DNA from: JABIKK01 sp964622835
GTDB taxonomy: Archaea; Nanobdellota; Nanobdellia; SCGC-AAA011-G17; UBA489
Assembly: GCA_964622835.1 (NCBI GenBank)
Contig: CAZUSA010000003.1
Span: 1 to 62,181, forward strand
Direction of reading: 5' to 3'
Length of the DNA: 62,181 nt
Under the pieces are notes generated by a model. The model saw only the letters and a list, made by a program, of their open reading frames with translations, made no database searches and was not told where the DNA came from. Both the position numbers and the translations under genes were made by a program. Below are positions 23,315-30,814 of the stretch, piece after piece; the stretch's first letter is position 1; the number at the start of each line of letters is the position of its first letter.

Positions 23315-23818
23315 ATGGGTGCTGAAGAACGTAAATATTTGTTTGAGAATACGAAGTTAAAGATCGGTACAATATTAGATTTTGGTTTGTTATACAAGCG
23401 GTTATTTTCATGGTTTGAGGTTATGGGATATGATTTTCATGAAACAAATTATGAACAGCATGATGCAGGTGGTGGTGATCTTCTGAAGATTTTTTGGGTG
23501 TCGACAAAGACCGTTGATGATTATACAAAGTTTGTTATTAAAACGAATTTTTTTATTACTGGTTTTAAGAAGGTAGAGGTTGAAAAGGATGGGTTAAAGA
23601 TGAAATTACACAAGTGCACGATTGAAATGCGTATGACGGCGTATATGGTGTATGATGTTGGTGATAAAATGAAGAAGTCTATTGGTGTTGTTGGCCGGCG
23701 TATGTATGAAAAGTTTATTGTTAAGAATAGGATGGATGATCATGAGATTCAGTTGTACATGGAAACGGGTCAGTTGTGGGATGAAATTAAGGGTTTTGTG
23801 AGTATGCATAAGTTTTGA
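23315..23818 (+). CDS. Conserved hypothetical protein
   Basis: The 167-aa soluble protein is Lys-rich and mixed alpha/beta, with strands such as VEVEKDGLKMKLHKCTIEMRMTAYMVYD and a helical C-terminus. There is no signal peptide or known motif. I infer a lineage-conserved protein because of its well-ordered composition but cannot name a family. It is followed 2 nt later by the signal peptidase II gene, so the pair is probably cotranscribed. Confidence 0.65.
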   Translation: MGAEERKYLFENTKLKIGTILDFGLLYKRLFSWFEVMGYDFHETNYEQHDAGGGDLLKIFWVSTKTVDDYTKFVIKTNFFITGFKKVEVEKDGLKMKLHKCTIEMRMTAYMVYDVGDKMKKSIGVVGRRMYEKFIVKNRMDDHEIQLYMETGQLWDEIKGFVSMHKF

Positions 23819-23820
23819 CG

Positions 23821-24237
23821 ATGAACAATAAGCGTGTGTGGTTTGTTATTGTTTTATTAGTTGTCTTAGATCAAGCTTCAAAGGTTCTAGCAATACAGCA
23901 TCTTCCTGTTATTCTTAATAAGGGTGCAGCCTGGGGGGTGTTTCAAAATGGGAAATTCTTTTTTATTATTCTTAGTGTTATTGTTTTGTATTATTGTTGG
24001 CGTTACTTGAAAGAAGAACCGTTATCGTTAGTGCTTATTACAGCTGGTATTGTTGGTAATCTTATTGATCGGTTATTCCGTGAGGGTGTTGTTGATTTTA
24101 TTAATATTCATCTCTTTAATTATCCCTGGTTTAATGTGGCTGATAGTTGTCTTGTTATTGGTGTTATTCTTATCATTGCTAAAGAAATGAAGTTACCACA
24201 TGGTAGCAGGTTTTCGTCCTATTTCCAGGGAGTCTAA
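23821..24237 (+). CDS. lspA: Lipoprotein signal peptidase (signal peptidase II)
   Basis: The 138-aa membrane aspartyl protease removes signal peptides from lipid-modified prolipoproteins. All conserved blocks are seen: LDQASK (Asp17), LNKGAAWGVF (Asn33), GNLIDRLFREGVVDFI (Asn80, catalytic Asp92), and FNVADSC (Asn105, catalytic Asp108). Four membrane helices fit the family. The start is ATG 23821; a TTG at 23815 is possible. LspA is rare in archaea, yet this window also holds at least five lipobox proteins, so the pathway appears to be in use. No lgt gene is in the window. Its 3' end overlaps the convergent coiled-coil gene by 45 nt. Confidence 0.93.
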   Translation: MNNKRVWFVIVLLVVLDQASKVLAIQHLPVILNKGAAWGVFQNGKFFFIILSVIVLYYCWRYLKEEPLSLVLITAGIVGNLIDRLFREGVVDFINIHLFNYPWFNVADSCLVIGVILIIAKEMKLPHGSRFSSYFQGV

Positions 24238-24540
24238 TCGTTGGTTTAATGTATCTAAACGACTATTGACAAGGTCTAATTTGCTTAAGATTAATTCGAC
24301 GTCTTTGGGACTTATTTGTCCTTGTGATTGGTAGCGTTCTCCACTAACAGGACCAGTCTGTTGTGTACTTGGTGGTATAGAATAATTGTTCATTTCTTGT
24401 TGTCGGGGACTTAGTTGTTGATCTGCCGTTGGAAGTGTTGGTTTTTCCCAAGGCCCTGTAGTATCTCCTAAGGGTGGAAGATTGGATGGTAGGTCTACAG
24501 CTGGTTGTTTTTTATGTAATAGCTTTGCAAAAAATCCCAT
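24193..24540 (-). CDS. Small coiled-coil protein
   Basis: The protein has 115 aa from ATG 24540, which is preceded by GAGGTG. The N-terminus is basic (FFAKLLHKKQP), the middle is Pro/Gln-rich and disordered, and a C-terminal coiled coil (DVELILSKLDLVNSRLDTLNQ, heptads) ends near residue 105. The layout suggests an adaptor that oligomerises. It is divergent from the 489-aa gene, whose leader overlaps its own, and converges on lspA. Confidence 0.65.
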   Translation of the reverse strand: MGFFAKLLHKKQPAVDLPSNLPPLGDTTGPWEKPTLPTADQQLSPRQQEMNNYSIPPSTQQTGPVSGERYQSQGQISPKDVELILSKLDLVNSRLDTLNQRLDSLEIGRKPATMW

Positions 24541-24608
24541 GATACACCTCTTTACGAGAAGATTTATAAGTGTCAATATATAAAAGATTTGTGGAAGCAC
24601 CGGAAACG

Positions 24609-26039
24609 ATGGCTAAAGAAAAAGAAGAGGGCGATGTATTATTCAAGAAATTAGTAGGTGGTAAGTTTGGTGGTAAGGCACGATATCACTTGGTGATGGA
24701 TTCTCCTCAAGCGGGTGTTGAACAGAATTATTTTAAGGTATTACGTGGGTTAACTGATTTACAACCGTTTGGTAGGGGTATTACTGGTGATCAGGGGTAT
24801 ATTGTTAAGACAAAGGATATTTATGATGCAGGTGAAACCTCATCGTATTGGGGTAATGTTGAACAACGGAAGGGTATTCAGATTGATAAGTTCCAGCAGA
24901 TTATGCAGAATGTTGGTGGTATGATTAAGGCAATGTTTCAGTTGTTGCGTGAGTTGCGTATTCTTGAAGAACGATTAGAATTTTATGAAAAAGCAAACAA
25001 GGGTGACAGTCCGTCTGAAGTGCATTTGAAATCTGTTTGGATTGATACAGTTGAAGGTGGTATTCAAAATGCAACGTCTGTATTAGGATTAACAACAAAA
25101 GTTGGTTTTGCTGCATTGGCAGATTTGTTCTTTACTATTCACCCAAAAACAAGTGATGATGTTGCACGTCGTGTAGAAGATTTAAAGAGATCGCATGGTA
25201 TTAATAAAAAAGTACGTGAAGTATTAGGGAGAAAGTTAAAACAATATTTAATTTGGCGTCAAAAAACGTATGATGAACTTTCTACGGGTCGGAGATTTAA
25301 ATTGGGATATTTACGACAACATTATTCTGTTATTAAGTTGTATTTGGATTGGTTGCGTCCATATTTAAGAAATATTAAGAAGTTGCAAATGGATATGAAG
25401 GGTAAGGCAACGGATGCGGATTTAGTTACGGCGTTTGAAACATCTAAGATTGAATTAGAATTTTTAGCTATTCGTACGAAGTATGGTAGGCAAACAGAGC
25501 GTGGAACCGTAGAAACAGAGTTTAAAGATTATTTTCCTGTTATTCGTGTGCAAATTAATTTTGTTGCTATCCCACACTTGGCCTATCAAGAAGAGGGTAA
25601 TCGTGGTGCTGTCCATCGTGGTCGTGCGGAGATCATTATTGAAGGTGCTGTGCTTACAAAAAAGGATCTTGATACATACAAAAAGAGGTTAGATGAGGAA
25701 GATATGGAGTTATTATCCTATGTTGATGAGTCTATTAATGCATTAAAGGATGAGTTACAGCATTATTTGGATCGTGCTGAAGAGGAAGGTGTCTTAAAAC
25801 CGCGACAGAAAGAGGAAAAGAAAGATAAAAAGAATGATATTCGTACAGGTGTGTTAGAACCGTTTATTGCATTGGGTGACTTCTTTAAAGAATTGGCTGG
25901 TGTAGGTGATGGTGGGAAGAAGGGAAAGAAACATGAACCTGTGCGTGGTGAAGAAGGTGCTGCAAAGGGTTCTGCAAAGACTGATGCATATTTAGGTTAT
26001 TATATTTTCAAGAAACAATCTGGGTTGTTTACTGAATAA
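24609..26039 (+). CDS. Large conserved hypothetical protein with C-terminal charged linker
   Basis: This protein has about 476 aa and starts at ATG 24609, about 25-30 nt after TATATAAA (24578-24585), so its mRNA should be leaderless. Long helices dominate (for example MFQLLRELRILEERLEFYEKA and LKQYLIWRQKTYDEL), with a beta patch near 300-345 (FPVIRVQINFVAIPHL). A coiled-coil linker and a Lys/Glu-rich disordered stretch (about 400-450) come before a short C-terminal motif (YLGYYIFKKQ). No membrane segment or catalytic motif is seen. It looks like a structural or scaffold protein; the family is not recognised. The TIM-barrel gene follows by 42 nt. Confidence 0.7.
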   Translation: MAKEKEEGDVLFKKLVGGKFGGKARYHLVMDSPQAGVEQNYFKVLRGLTDLQPFGRGITGDQGYIVKTKDIYDAGETSSYWGNVEQRKGIQIDKFQQIMQNVGGMIKAMFQLLRELRILEERLEFYEKANKGDSPSEVHLKSVWIDTVEGGIQNATSVLGLTTKVGFAALADLFFTIHPKTSDDVARRVEDLKRSHGINKKVREVLGRKLKQYLIWRQKTYDELSTGRRFKLGYLRQHYSVIKLYLDWLRPYLRNIKKLQMDMKGKATDADLVTAFETSKIELEFLAIRTKYGRQTERGTVETEFKDYFPVIRVQINFVAIPHLAYQEEGNRGAVHRGRAEIIIEGAVLTKKDLDTYKKRLDEEDMELLSYVDESINALKDELQHYLDRAEEEGVLKPRQKEEKKDKKNDIRTGVLEPFIALGDFFKELAGVGDGGKKGKKHEPVRGEEGAAKGSAKTDAYLGYYIFKKQSGLFTE

Positions 26040-26081
26040 GAAAACAAAAGCATTATTAATTCATACTGGTGTGTATATAGT

Positions 26082-27962
26082 ATGATTTTTGATACGGATT
26101 ATTGGAATGCCTTGAATAAAAAAGAAAAAGAGAAGGTTACCTTAAATCCTAAACAATTAGGATATTCACTGGGTGGTGATCCTTTACAAAATTTAAAGAG
26201 TGGTATCTTTATGGGTACGGATAACATGGAGTTAACGTTCTTTAATTCTCCAGGTAAGGGTCAAGAAAAGAATACGCCGGAGTCATGGGGTAAAACTGAA
26301 CGTCGTGAGATGAAAGAACTTGCACGTGTTAACGAAGTAAATGTTTCTGTTCATGCAACACCAAATATGGGTGGTGGTCAAGCGTCATTTTCTGGTTTTA
26401 CTGGTAGGGAGTTTTCTGATCAAGCACGTCAAAAGGCTGTTGATGAGATGAAGCGTACAATTGATTTTGCTGGTGATGTTGCTGAAGGCGGTCCTGTTGT
26501 GTTACATTTGGATGGTTTTCCTCGTCCTATATTTAATCTCGATACTGTTGAAAATGAGAAGGGTGAAAAGGAACCTATGTTTTTACAGTTTGAAGAAGAA
26601 CAAAAGAAAGCACCATTACAATATGTTAATACAAAAACAGGTGATATTCAATCAATTCCACGTGACTTTCGTGTACCGATGCCTATTCCTTTGAAAAAGA
26701 ATGGTGGATACAAGACAGATAGTCAGGGTAATTTGGAGTATCAACATGATAATAAGGATGGATTACCTCAAGTAAAAATGCAGACTTTTGATGAAATAAG
26801 TAAGACATTTAAGAAATTACCTTCATCTATTCGTGATGAACATAATAATAATGAATTAAATTACTTTTTCTCTCAGACGCGAGAAGCGAGTATTCAGGAT
26901 GCAGATTCCCGACGGCATGATTATGGTGATAAGTCCAGGCAGATTGATAAGGGTATTAAAGAATTGAAAGAGAATCTTAAAAATTATGAAAAAAATATTA
27001 AAACATCAACAAATCCAGGTGTTCTTGATGATTGGGTTGCACGACATATTCTCCCTCCTAAGGAGCAAGCTAAGTTGTCTGAAGAAGAGTTTAAGCTTAT
27101 TAGAAAGGATCCTGCAAAATTTTTGAAAAAAGAAATAAATGATCTTACAGTTAATAAGGAGTATTATGAAAAAACTGCTCTTGAGTATAAGCGTCAAGTA
27201 CAACAGCAACGTGAAGAAGTTAAGTCGTACAAAAGTATTACTGATTATGGTGTGAAGAAAGAAGCTGATACGATTGCATTATCTGCGATGGAAGCGTATC
27301 TTGCAACGAAGAAGAAACATTTGAAAAAACCCTTGTTTGTTGCTCCTGAAAATTGGCAAGTTGAACAGTATGGTTCTCATCCAAAGGAGTATCGTCATAT
27401 TATTGATCAGTCTCGTAAAAACATGGCGAAACGGTTATTAAAAAATAAGTATGCGTCAACAAAAAAAGAAGCGAAAAAACTTTCTGAAAAACATATTCGT
27501 GGTACGTTTGATATTGGTCATGCAAATATGTGGAAAAAATATTACCAAGGTGATCCTAAGAAGTTTGATAAATGGTTAAACAATCACGTTAGAGAATTAA
27601 CGCGTGATAAGACGATTGGTCATGTGCATTTGTCTGATAATTTTGGATATCATGATGAGCATATTGAATTGGGTGAAGGGAATGCACCGTTACAAGATTT
27701 TTTTAAGACAATGAAGGAAGAAGGTTTCAAGGGTACGATGGTTGCCGAACCTGGTGGTCAACGGAAGGGTGAAATGCATCGTGTGTGGACATCTGCATTA
27801 GAAATGGGTGCGTCTCCTATTTATCGTGTTGATTCACGTTCAAAAACATGGACTGATGTTGACGGATCCTATTTTGGTCAAACACAATCACCGTCGTTTA
27901 TGGTTGGTGATTATTTGCCGTCTAAAGACTGGGCGTTATGGTCAGAAACACCGTTTGAATAA
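26082..27962 (+). CDS. Endonuclease IV/xylose-isomerase-like TIM-barrel protein with large insert
   Basis: The protein has 626 aa. The barrel's metal-site strands can be recognised: SVHATPN (His), VVLHLDGF (His), then after an insert FDIGHAN (Asp, His), GHVHLSDNFGYHDEH (His, Asp, His) and VAEPGG (Glu), as in AP endonuclease 2 folds. Between the halves lies a 200-residue insert with coiled coils (KGIKELKENLKNYEKNIK; the ADxIALSAMEAYLATKKKH helix). Endonuclease IV is about 280 aa, so this form is more than twice the usual length. It may cleave abasic DNA or act as a sugar isomerase. The neighbour upstream probably works with it. Confidence 0.8.
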   Translation: MIFDTDYWNALNKKEKEKVTLNPKQLGYSLGGDPLQNLKSGIFMGTDNMELTFFNSPGKGQEKNTPESWGKTERREMKELARVNEVNVSVHATPNMGGGQASFSGFTGREFSDQARQKAVDEMKRTIDFAGDVAEGGPVVLHLDGFPRPIFNLDTVENEKGEKEPMFLQFEEEQKKAPLQYVNTKTGDIQSIPRDFRVPMPIPLKKNGGYKTDSQGNLEYQHDNKDGLPQVKMQTFDEISKTFKKLPSSIRDEHNNNELNYFFSQTREASIQDADSRRHDYGDKSRQIDKGIKELKENLKNYEKNIKTSTNPGVLDDWVARHILPPKEQAKLSEEEFKLIRKDPAKFLKKEINDLTVNKEYYEKTALEYKRQVQQQREEVKSYKSITDYGVKKEADTIALSAMEAYLATKKKHLKKPLFVAPENWQVEQYGSHPKEYRHIIDQSRKNMAKRLLKNKYASTKKEAKKLSEKHIRGTFDIGHANMWKKYYQGDPKKFDKWLNNHVRELTRDKTIGHVHLSDNFGYHDEHIELGEGNAPLQDFFKTMKEEGFKGTMVAEPGGQRKGEMHRVWTSALEMGASPIYRVDSRSKTWTDVDGSYFGQTQSPSFMVGDYLPSKDWALWSETPFE

Positions 27963-27963
27963 G

Positions 27964-28716
27964 TTATTCGTATTTTTTACACGTGTGTTTTTTATTGGTA
28001 AAGTGGTACCATTTTTCTCGTATCCATATGTATTCTTTTTTGATGTAATCTATGTTGCGTTGGACACGATTTTTATGGATAATAATATCATGTTTTACGT
28101 CTTGTATTTTTTCTTGTCGTTTTACTTTTTCTTTGACGAGGTATCGTTCAGCTTGTTCTGATGGTGGGATTAACATTCTGAATACTTTGAAGAACGTAAA
28201 GAGTCCTAGGAAAATAAAAATAGATGTTGCAAACGTGTCTGAGTCTAGGGGTATATCGCTATAGACTAAGACTACGGATATGAATGCTAATGTGGTAATA
28301 AATGTACTACTGCTTAATAAGAAGGTTAACCGTTTGTCTAAGGCATGAAAAAAATCAATGAACATTAATCCTATGGCAGTAAATCCAAGGATGATAACAA
28401 TGAGTGTTTTGTAATAGGCTAATGTTCCTGGTCCGGCTAATGCTTCAAATCGGTAGGTGTCAAAGACGTATGTTCCTAGGTGTGTGGTAACGAATAACAG
28501 TACAATACAATTACCGTAGGCTGTATTCCAACCGAGGGTTTCGTTTTTGTGTCGTCCAAAGTAGAGTTGCACTAAAAATAGTGTAATAACAAGGGGAATA
28601 AGAACTTCGAGGGTGTCTCGTTGTTTGATGGTGAAAATAATCATTTCCCAGAAGCGTGGGATGATGGCGTCAGTAAAATATGAGAAACTCTGTGCTACAA
28701 ATTCTTGAAACTGCAT
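27964..28716 (-). CDS. Hypothetical multipass membrane protein
   Basis: The 250-aa protein has about six membrane helices between residues 20 and 200, then a basic cytoplasmic tail (residues 205-250) rich in Lys and Arg with coiled-coil tendency. Its start has an excellent ribosome site, AGAGGTGATC, complementary to the 16S 3' end. No transporter family is recognised. It converges on the TIM-barrel gene by a 1-nt gap. Confidence 0.65.
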   Translation of the reverse strand: MQFQEFVAQSFSYFTDAIIPRFWEMIIFTIKQRDTLEVLIPLVITLFLVQLYFGRHKNETLGWNTAYGNCIVLLFVTTHLGTYVFDTYRFEALAGPGTLAYYKTLIVIILGFTAIGLMFIDFFHALDKRLTFLLSSSTFITTLAFISVVLVYSDIPLDSDTFATSIFIFLGLFTFFKVFRMLIPPSEQAERYLVKEKVKRQEKIQDVKHDIIIHKNRVQRNIDYIKKEYIWIREKWYHFTNKKHTCKKYE

Positions 28717-28809
28717 TTGATCACCTCTCTATTTGTCAATGGGAGGGTCCTTATAAAGATGCTGTTAAAGAGAAAGCTTAATAATAGTTGTGTGATCCTC
28801 AGTGGTATA

Positions 28810-29313
28810 ATGGATCAAAAAAAAGTTGGGATTGTATTACTTGTTTTATCGGTACTTGCTACTATTGTTATGATTGATATTATTCAAACAACAAAGTCTG
28901 TTGGTGCTCGTGAAGGGTGTTTTCAAAGTGAAGAATGTCTTGGTGCGGCAACGGCATTAGGTTTGTCTCATGTTGGTGTTGGTTTGTTGTTTGCATTATT
29001 TTCGTTAGGGGTATACATGGTTGTGTTTAGTAAGAGTGATGCATTTTGGCTTAAGAAGTTAGAACAACAAAAGCAAGGGTTAACGAATGAAGAAAAGTGG
29101 AAGATTGTTCAGTTAATGTTGGATGAACAAGAGTGGAAAGTTGTTGAGGCTGTTCGTGATCAACCGGGTATTACACAATTTACGTTACGCTTACGTACGG
29201 ATTTATCGAAGGCAAAGTTAAGTGATATTTTATCACGGTTTGAAAAGCGTGGGTTTATTGAGCGTCATCCACAAGGAAAATCATTAGCAATCTATCTAAA
29301 AACGTCTTTTTAA
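28810..29313 (+). CDS. Membrane-anchored winged-HTH regulator, paralogue of 4828-5355
   Basis: This 167-aa protein has the same plan as the protein at 4828-5355: a helix at about 6-25, an outer loop with Cys37 and Cys43 (REGCFQSEEC), a second helix (about 55-73), a helical linker and a C-terminal winged HTH (ITQFTLRLRTDLSKAKLSDILSRFEKRGFI). The opening MDQKKVGIVLLVL matches MNQKNIGTIVLIL of the paralogue. The start is ATG 28810, not the longer frame. The next gene downstream is a DsbA-like oxidoreductase, which suits a loop that senses thiol redox state. Confidence 0.78.
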   Translation: MDQKKVGIVLLVLSVLATIVMIDIIQTTKSVGAREGCFQSEECLGAATALGLSHVGVGLLFALFSLGVYMVVFSKSDAFWLKKLEQQKQGLTNEEKWKIVQLMLDEQEWKVVEAVRDQPGITQFTLRLRTDLSKAKLSDILSRFEKRGFIERHPQGKSLAIYLKTSF

Positions 29314-29452
29314 TCTCTGTGAACGGAAAGAACGTTGTTTTATCTTTTGTTTGGCTATTCTCGGTTGTTTTGTGGTATCGTTGGGGGCATAGGTTTAAGA
29401 AAAGAAATAATGCTATATTTCTATAAAACTTTTTAGTAAAGGAGATATTACT

Positions 29453-30166
29453 ATGGTAAAGAATAGAGGAAAAAAAGTAAAGATTGAGTTTGATGAGCTC
29501 ACCTTGTGGAAAGCAGGGACGATCATCTTTGGTATCTTATTTCTTTTATGCATCCTTAAGGGAAGCGATGGCGGAAATGCTATACCGGTTCAACCACCGA
29601 CGGTGGGAGCACCTTCAGGAGCGCCTCCAACGGCAGCACCTGTTGATGTAGATGTTGGCGATGCATACGTCAAAGGTAAAAAAAATGCTAAAGTAGAAAT
29701 CATTGAGTTTTCTGATTTAGAATGTCCGTTCTGTGGAAGATTCTATCGTGACACATATGGTCAAATTGTAGAAAATTACATTGATACAGGTAAGGCAAAG
29801 TTAGCATTCAAGCATTTACCATTACCGTTCCATAACAATGCACAAAAAGCTGCAGAAGCATTGGAATGTGCAGGTGAAGTTGGTGGCGATGATGCGTTCT
29901 GGGATATGCATGATGTAATCTTTGAGAATCAGCAAGCAATTACTGTGCCTGATTTGAAAGGATATGCTGGACAAGTTGGTGTTGATCAAAGTAAGTTCGA
30001 CAGTTGTTTAGACAATGGTGACACTGCTGGTAAAATTGCAGGACATCTTGCTGAAGCAAAAAAACTTGGTGCAAGTGGTACGCCTACATTCTTTGTGAAT
30101 GGTGTTAAACTTGTTGGTGCACAACCATACAGTGCATTCGAAGCTGCTATTAATGCGGCTTTGTAA
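29453..30166 (+). CDS. Membrane-anchored DsbA-like thiol oxidoreductase
   Basis: The 237-aa protein has an N-terminal anchor (about 19-37), a Pro/Ala linker and a thioredoxin-like DsbA domain from about 70. The active site is Cys91-Pro-Phe-Cys94 in DLECPFCGRFY, and the cis-Pro loop (SGTPTFFVNG) is near residue 211. It should introduce or rearrange disulfides in exported proteins, of which this window has many. A strong ribosome site (AAGGAGATATT) precedes its ATG. A hairpin terminator follows, then a CxxC membrane protein that may re-oxidise it. Confidence 0.92.
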   Translation: MVKNRGKKVKIEFDELTLWKAGTIIFGILFLLCILKGSDGGNAIPVQPPTVGAPSGAPPTAAPVDVDVGDAYVKGKKNAKVEIIEFSDLECPFCGRFYRDTYGQIVENYIDTGKAKLAFKHLPLPFHNNAQKAAEALECAGEVGGDDAFWDMHDVIFENQQAITVPDLKGYAGQVGVDQSKFDSCLDNGDTAGKIAGHLAEAKKLGASGTPTFFVNGVKLVGAQPYSAFEAAINAAL

Positions 30167-30177
30167 GCAAAACTTAT

Positions 30178-30203
30178 AAGGGACTTCGGTCCCTTTCTTT
30201 TTT
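30178..30203 (+). terminator. UUCG hairpin with T-tract
   Basis: AAGGGAC-TTCG-GTCCCTT (30178-30195) is a perfect 7-bp stem with a UUCG tetraloop, followed by TCTTTTTTTATT. It is an intrinsic-terminator shape directly after the DsbA-like gene. CTTATAAG at 30173-30180 overlaps it and may be the TATA box of the next gene. Confidence 0.75.
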
Positions 30204-30206
30204 ATT

Positions 30207-30752
30207 ATGACATCTACAAATGCCCTCCATGCAATTAAAGAAGTATTGTCTAGATGGCGTTATAGTGTATTATTTGTGTGTGTTACTGTTGGATTTTTTT
30301 TAGTGAGTATTTTATCAAGTAATATTGATGCATTGGTTGCTCTTGCAGGTAAGGTTTCTTTCTCAGAATATGCAAAATTAGTGGGTGGATTAATTGTTGG
30401 TGGGATGAATAATACTCATAATTTTTCTACAACGTTATTAATTGTATTAAGTTTGTTAATTGGTGTTGTTATTATGTTGATGGTGTTTAAGATCAAGGCG
30501 CAACGATCACTGAAAGGGGCTGTTTCAAAGTCTGGGACGGCGGGAACATTATTAGGTATTGCTTTACCTGTGTGCGCTCCCTGTGGTATTGGGTTGTTTT
30601 CATTAATTGGATTATCTGGTGTTGTTGCATGGTTGCCGTATCAAGGCACAGAATTAGGTATTCTTAGCATAGTATTATTGGTGTATGCCATTAATGGTTT
30701 AGGTAAGGGCATTCATACGTGTAAAAAGTGTCAAGTGGTATTGAAAGCGTAA
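30207..30752 (+). CDS. Membrane protein with CAPC motif, possible DsbA partner
   Basis: The 181-aa protein has four membrane helices (about 20-37, 72-94, 110-140 and 148-165). Cys123-Ala-Pro-Cys126 sits in the third (ALPVCAPCGIGLFSLIGLSG), and Cys172-Lys-Lys-Cys175 lies in the C-terminal tail. Such an intramembrane CxxC next to a DsbA gene suggests a DsbB/VKOR-like redox role, although the standard VKOR sequence is absent. I have seen the Cx(A/P)C-GLLxxLGxSG pattern in DPANN membrane proteins of no assigned function. It has its own likely TATA box at 30173-30180. Confidence 0.7.
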   Translation: MTSTNALHAIKEVLSRWRYSVLFVCVTVGFFLVSILSSNIDALVALAGKVSFSEYAKLVGGLIVGGMNNTHNFSTTLLIVLSLLIGVVIMLMVFKIKAQRSLKGAVSKSGTAGTLLGIALPVCAPCGIGLFSLIGLSGVVAWLPYQGTELGILSIVLLVYAINGLGKGIHTCKKCQVVLKA

Positions 30753-30770
30753 ATTATACTAATCACAATC

Positions 30771-30780
30771 TTTATATAAA
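30771..30780 (+). promoter_or_regulatory. TATA box of the leucyl aminopeptidase gene
   Basis: TTTATATAAA lies about 35-44 nt before the GTG start at 30815. The transcript should have a short leader with a ribosome site (GAGGTGG, 30802-30808), so this gene is probably not leaderless. Confidence 0.6.
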
Positions 30781-30814
30781 TAAGTTGTTCCAAATTGGAT
30801 AGAGGTGGCTACGA

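Noticed and set aside
22892..23411. Minus-strand open frames across the cca gene and the following gap
   Set aside because: They are shadows of the plus-strand genes, with AT-biased hydrophobic text and no ribosome sites.
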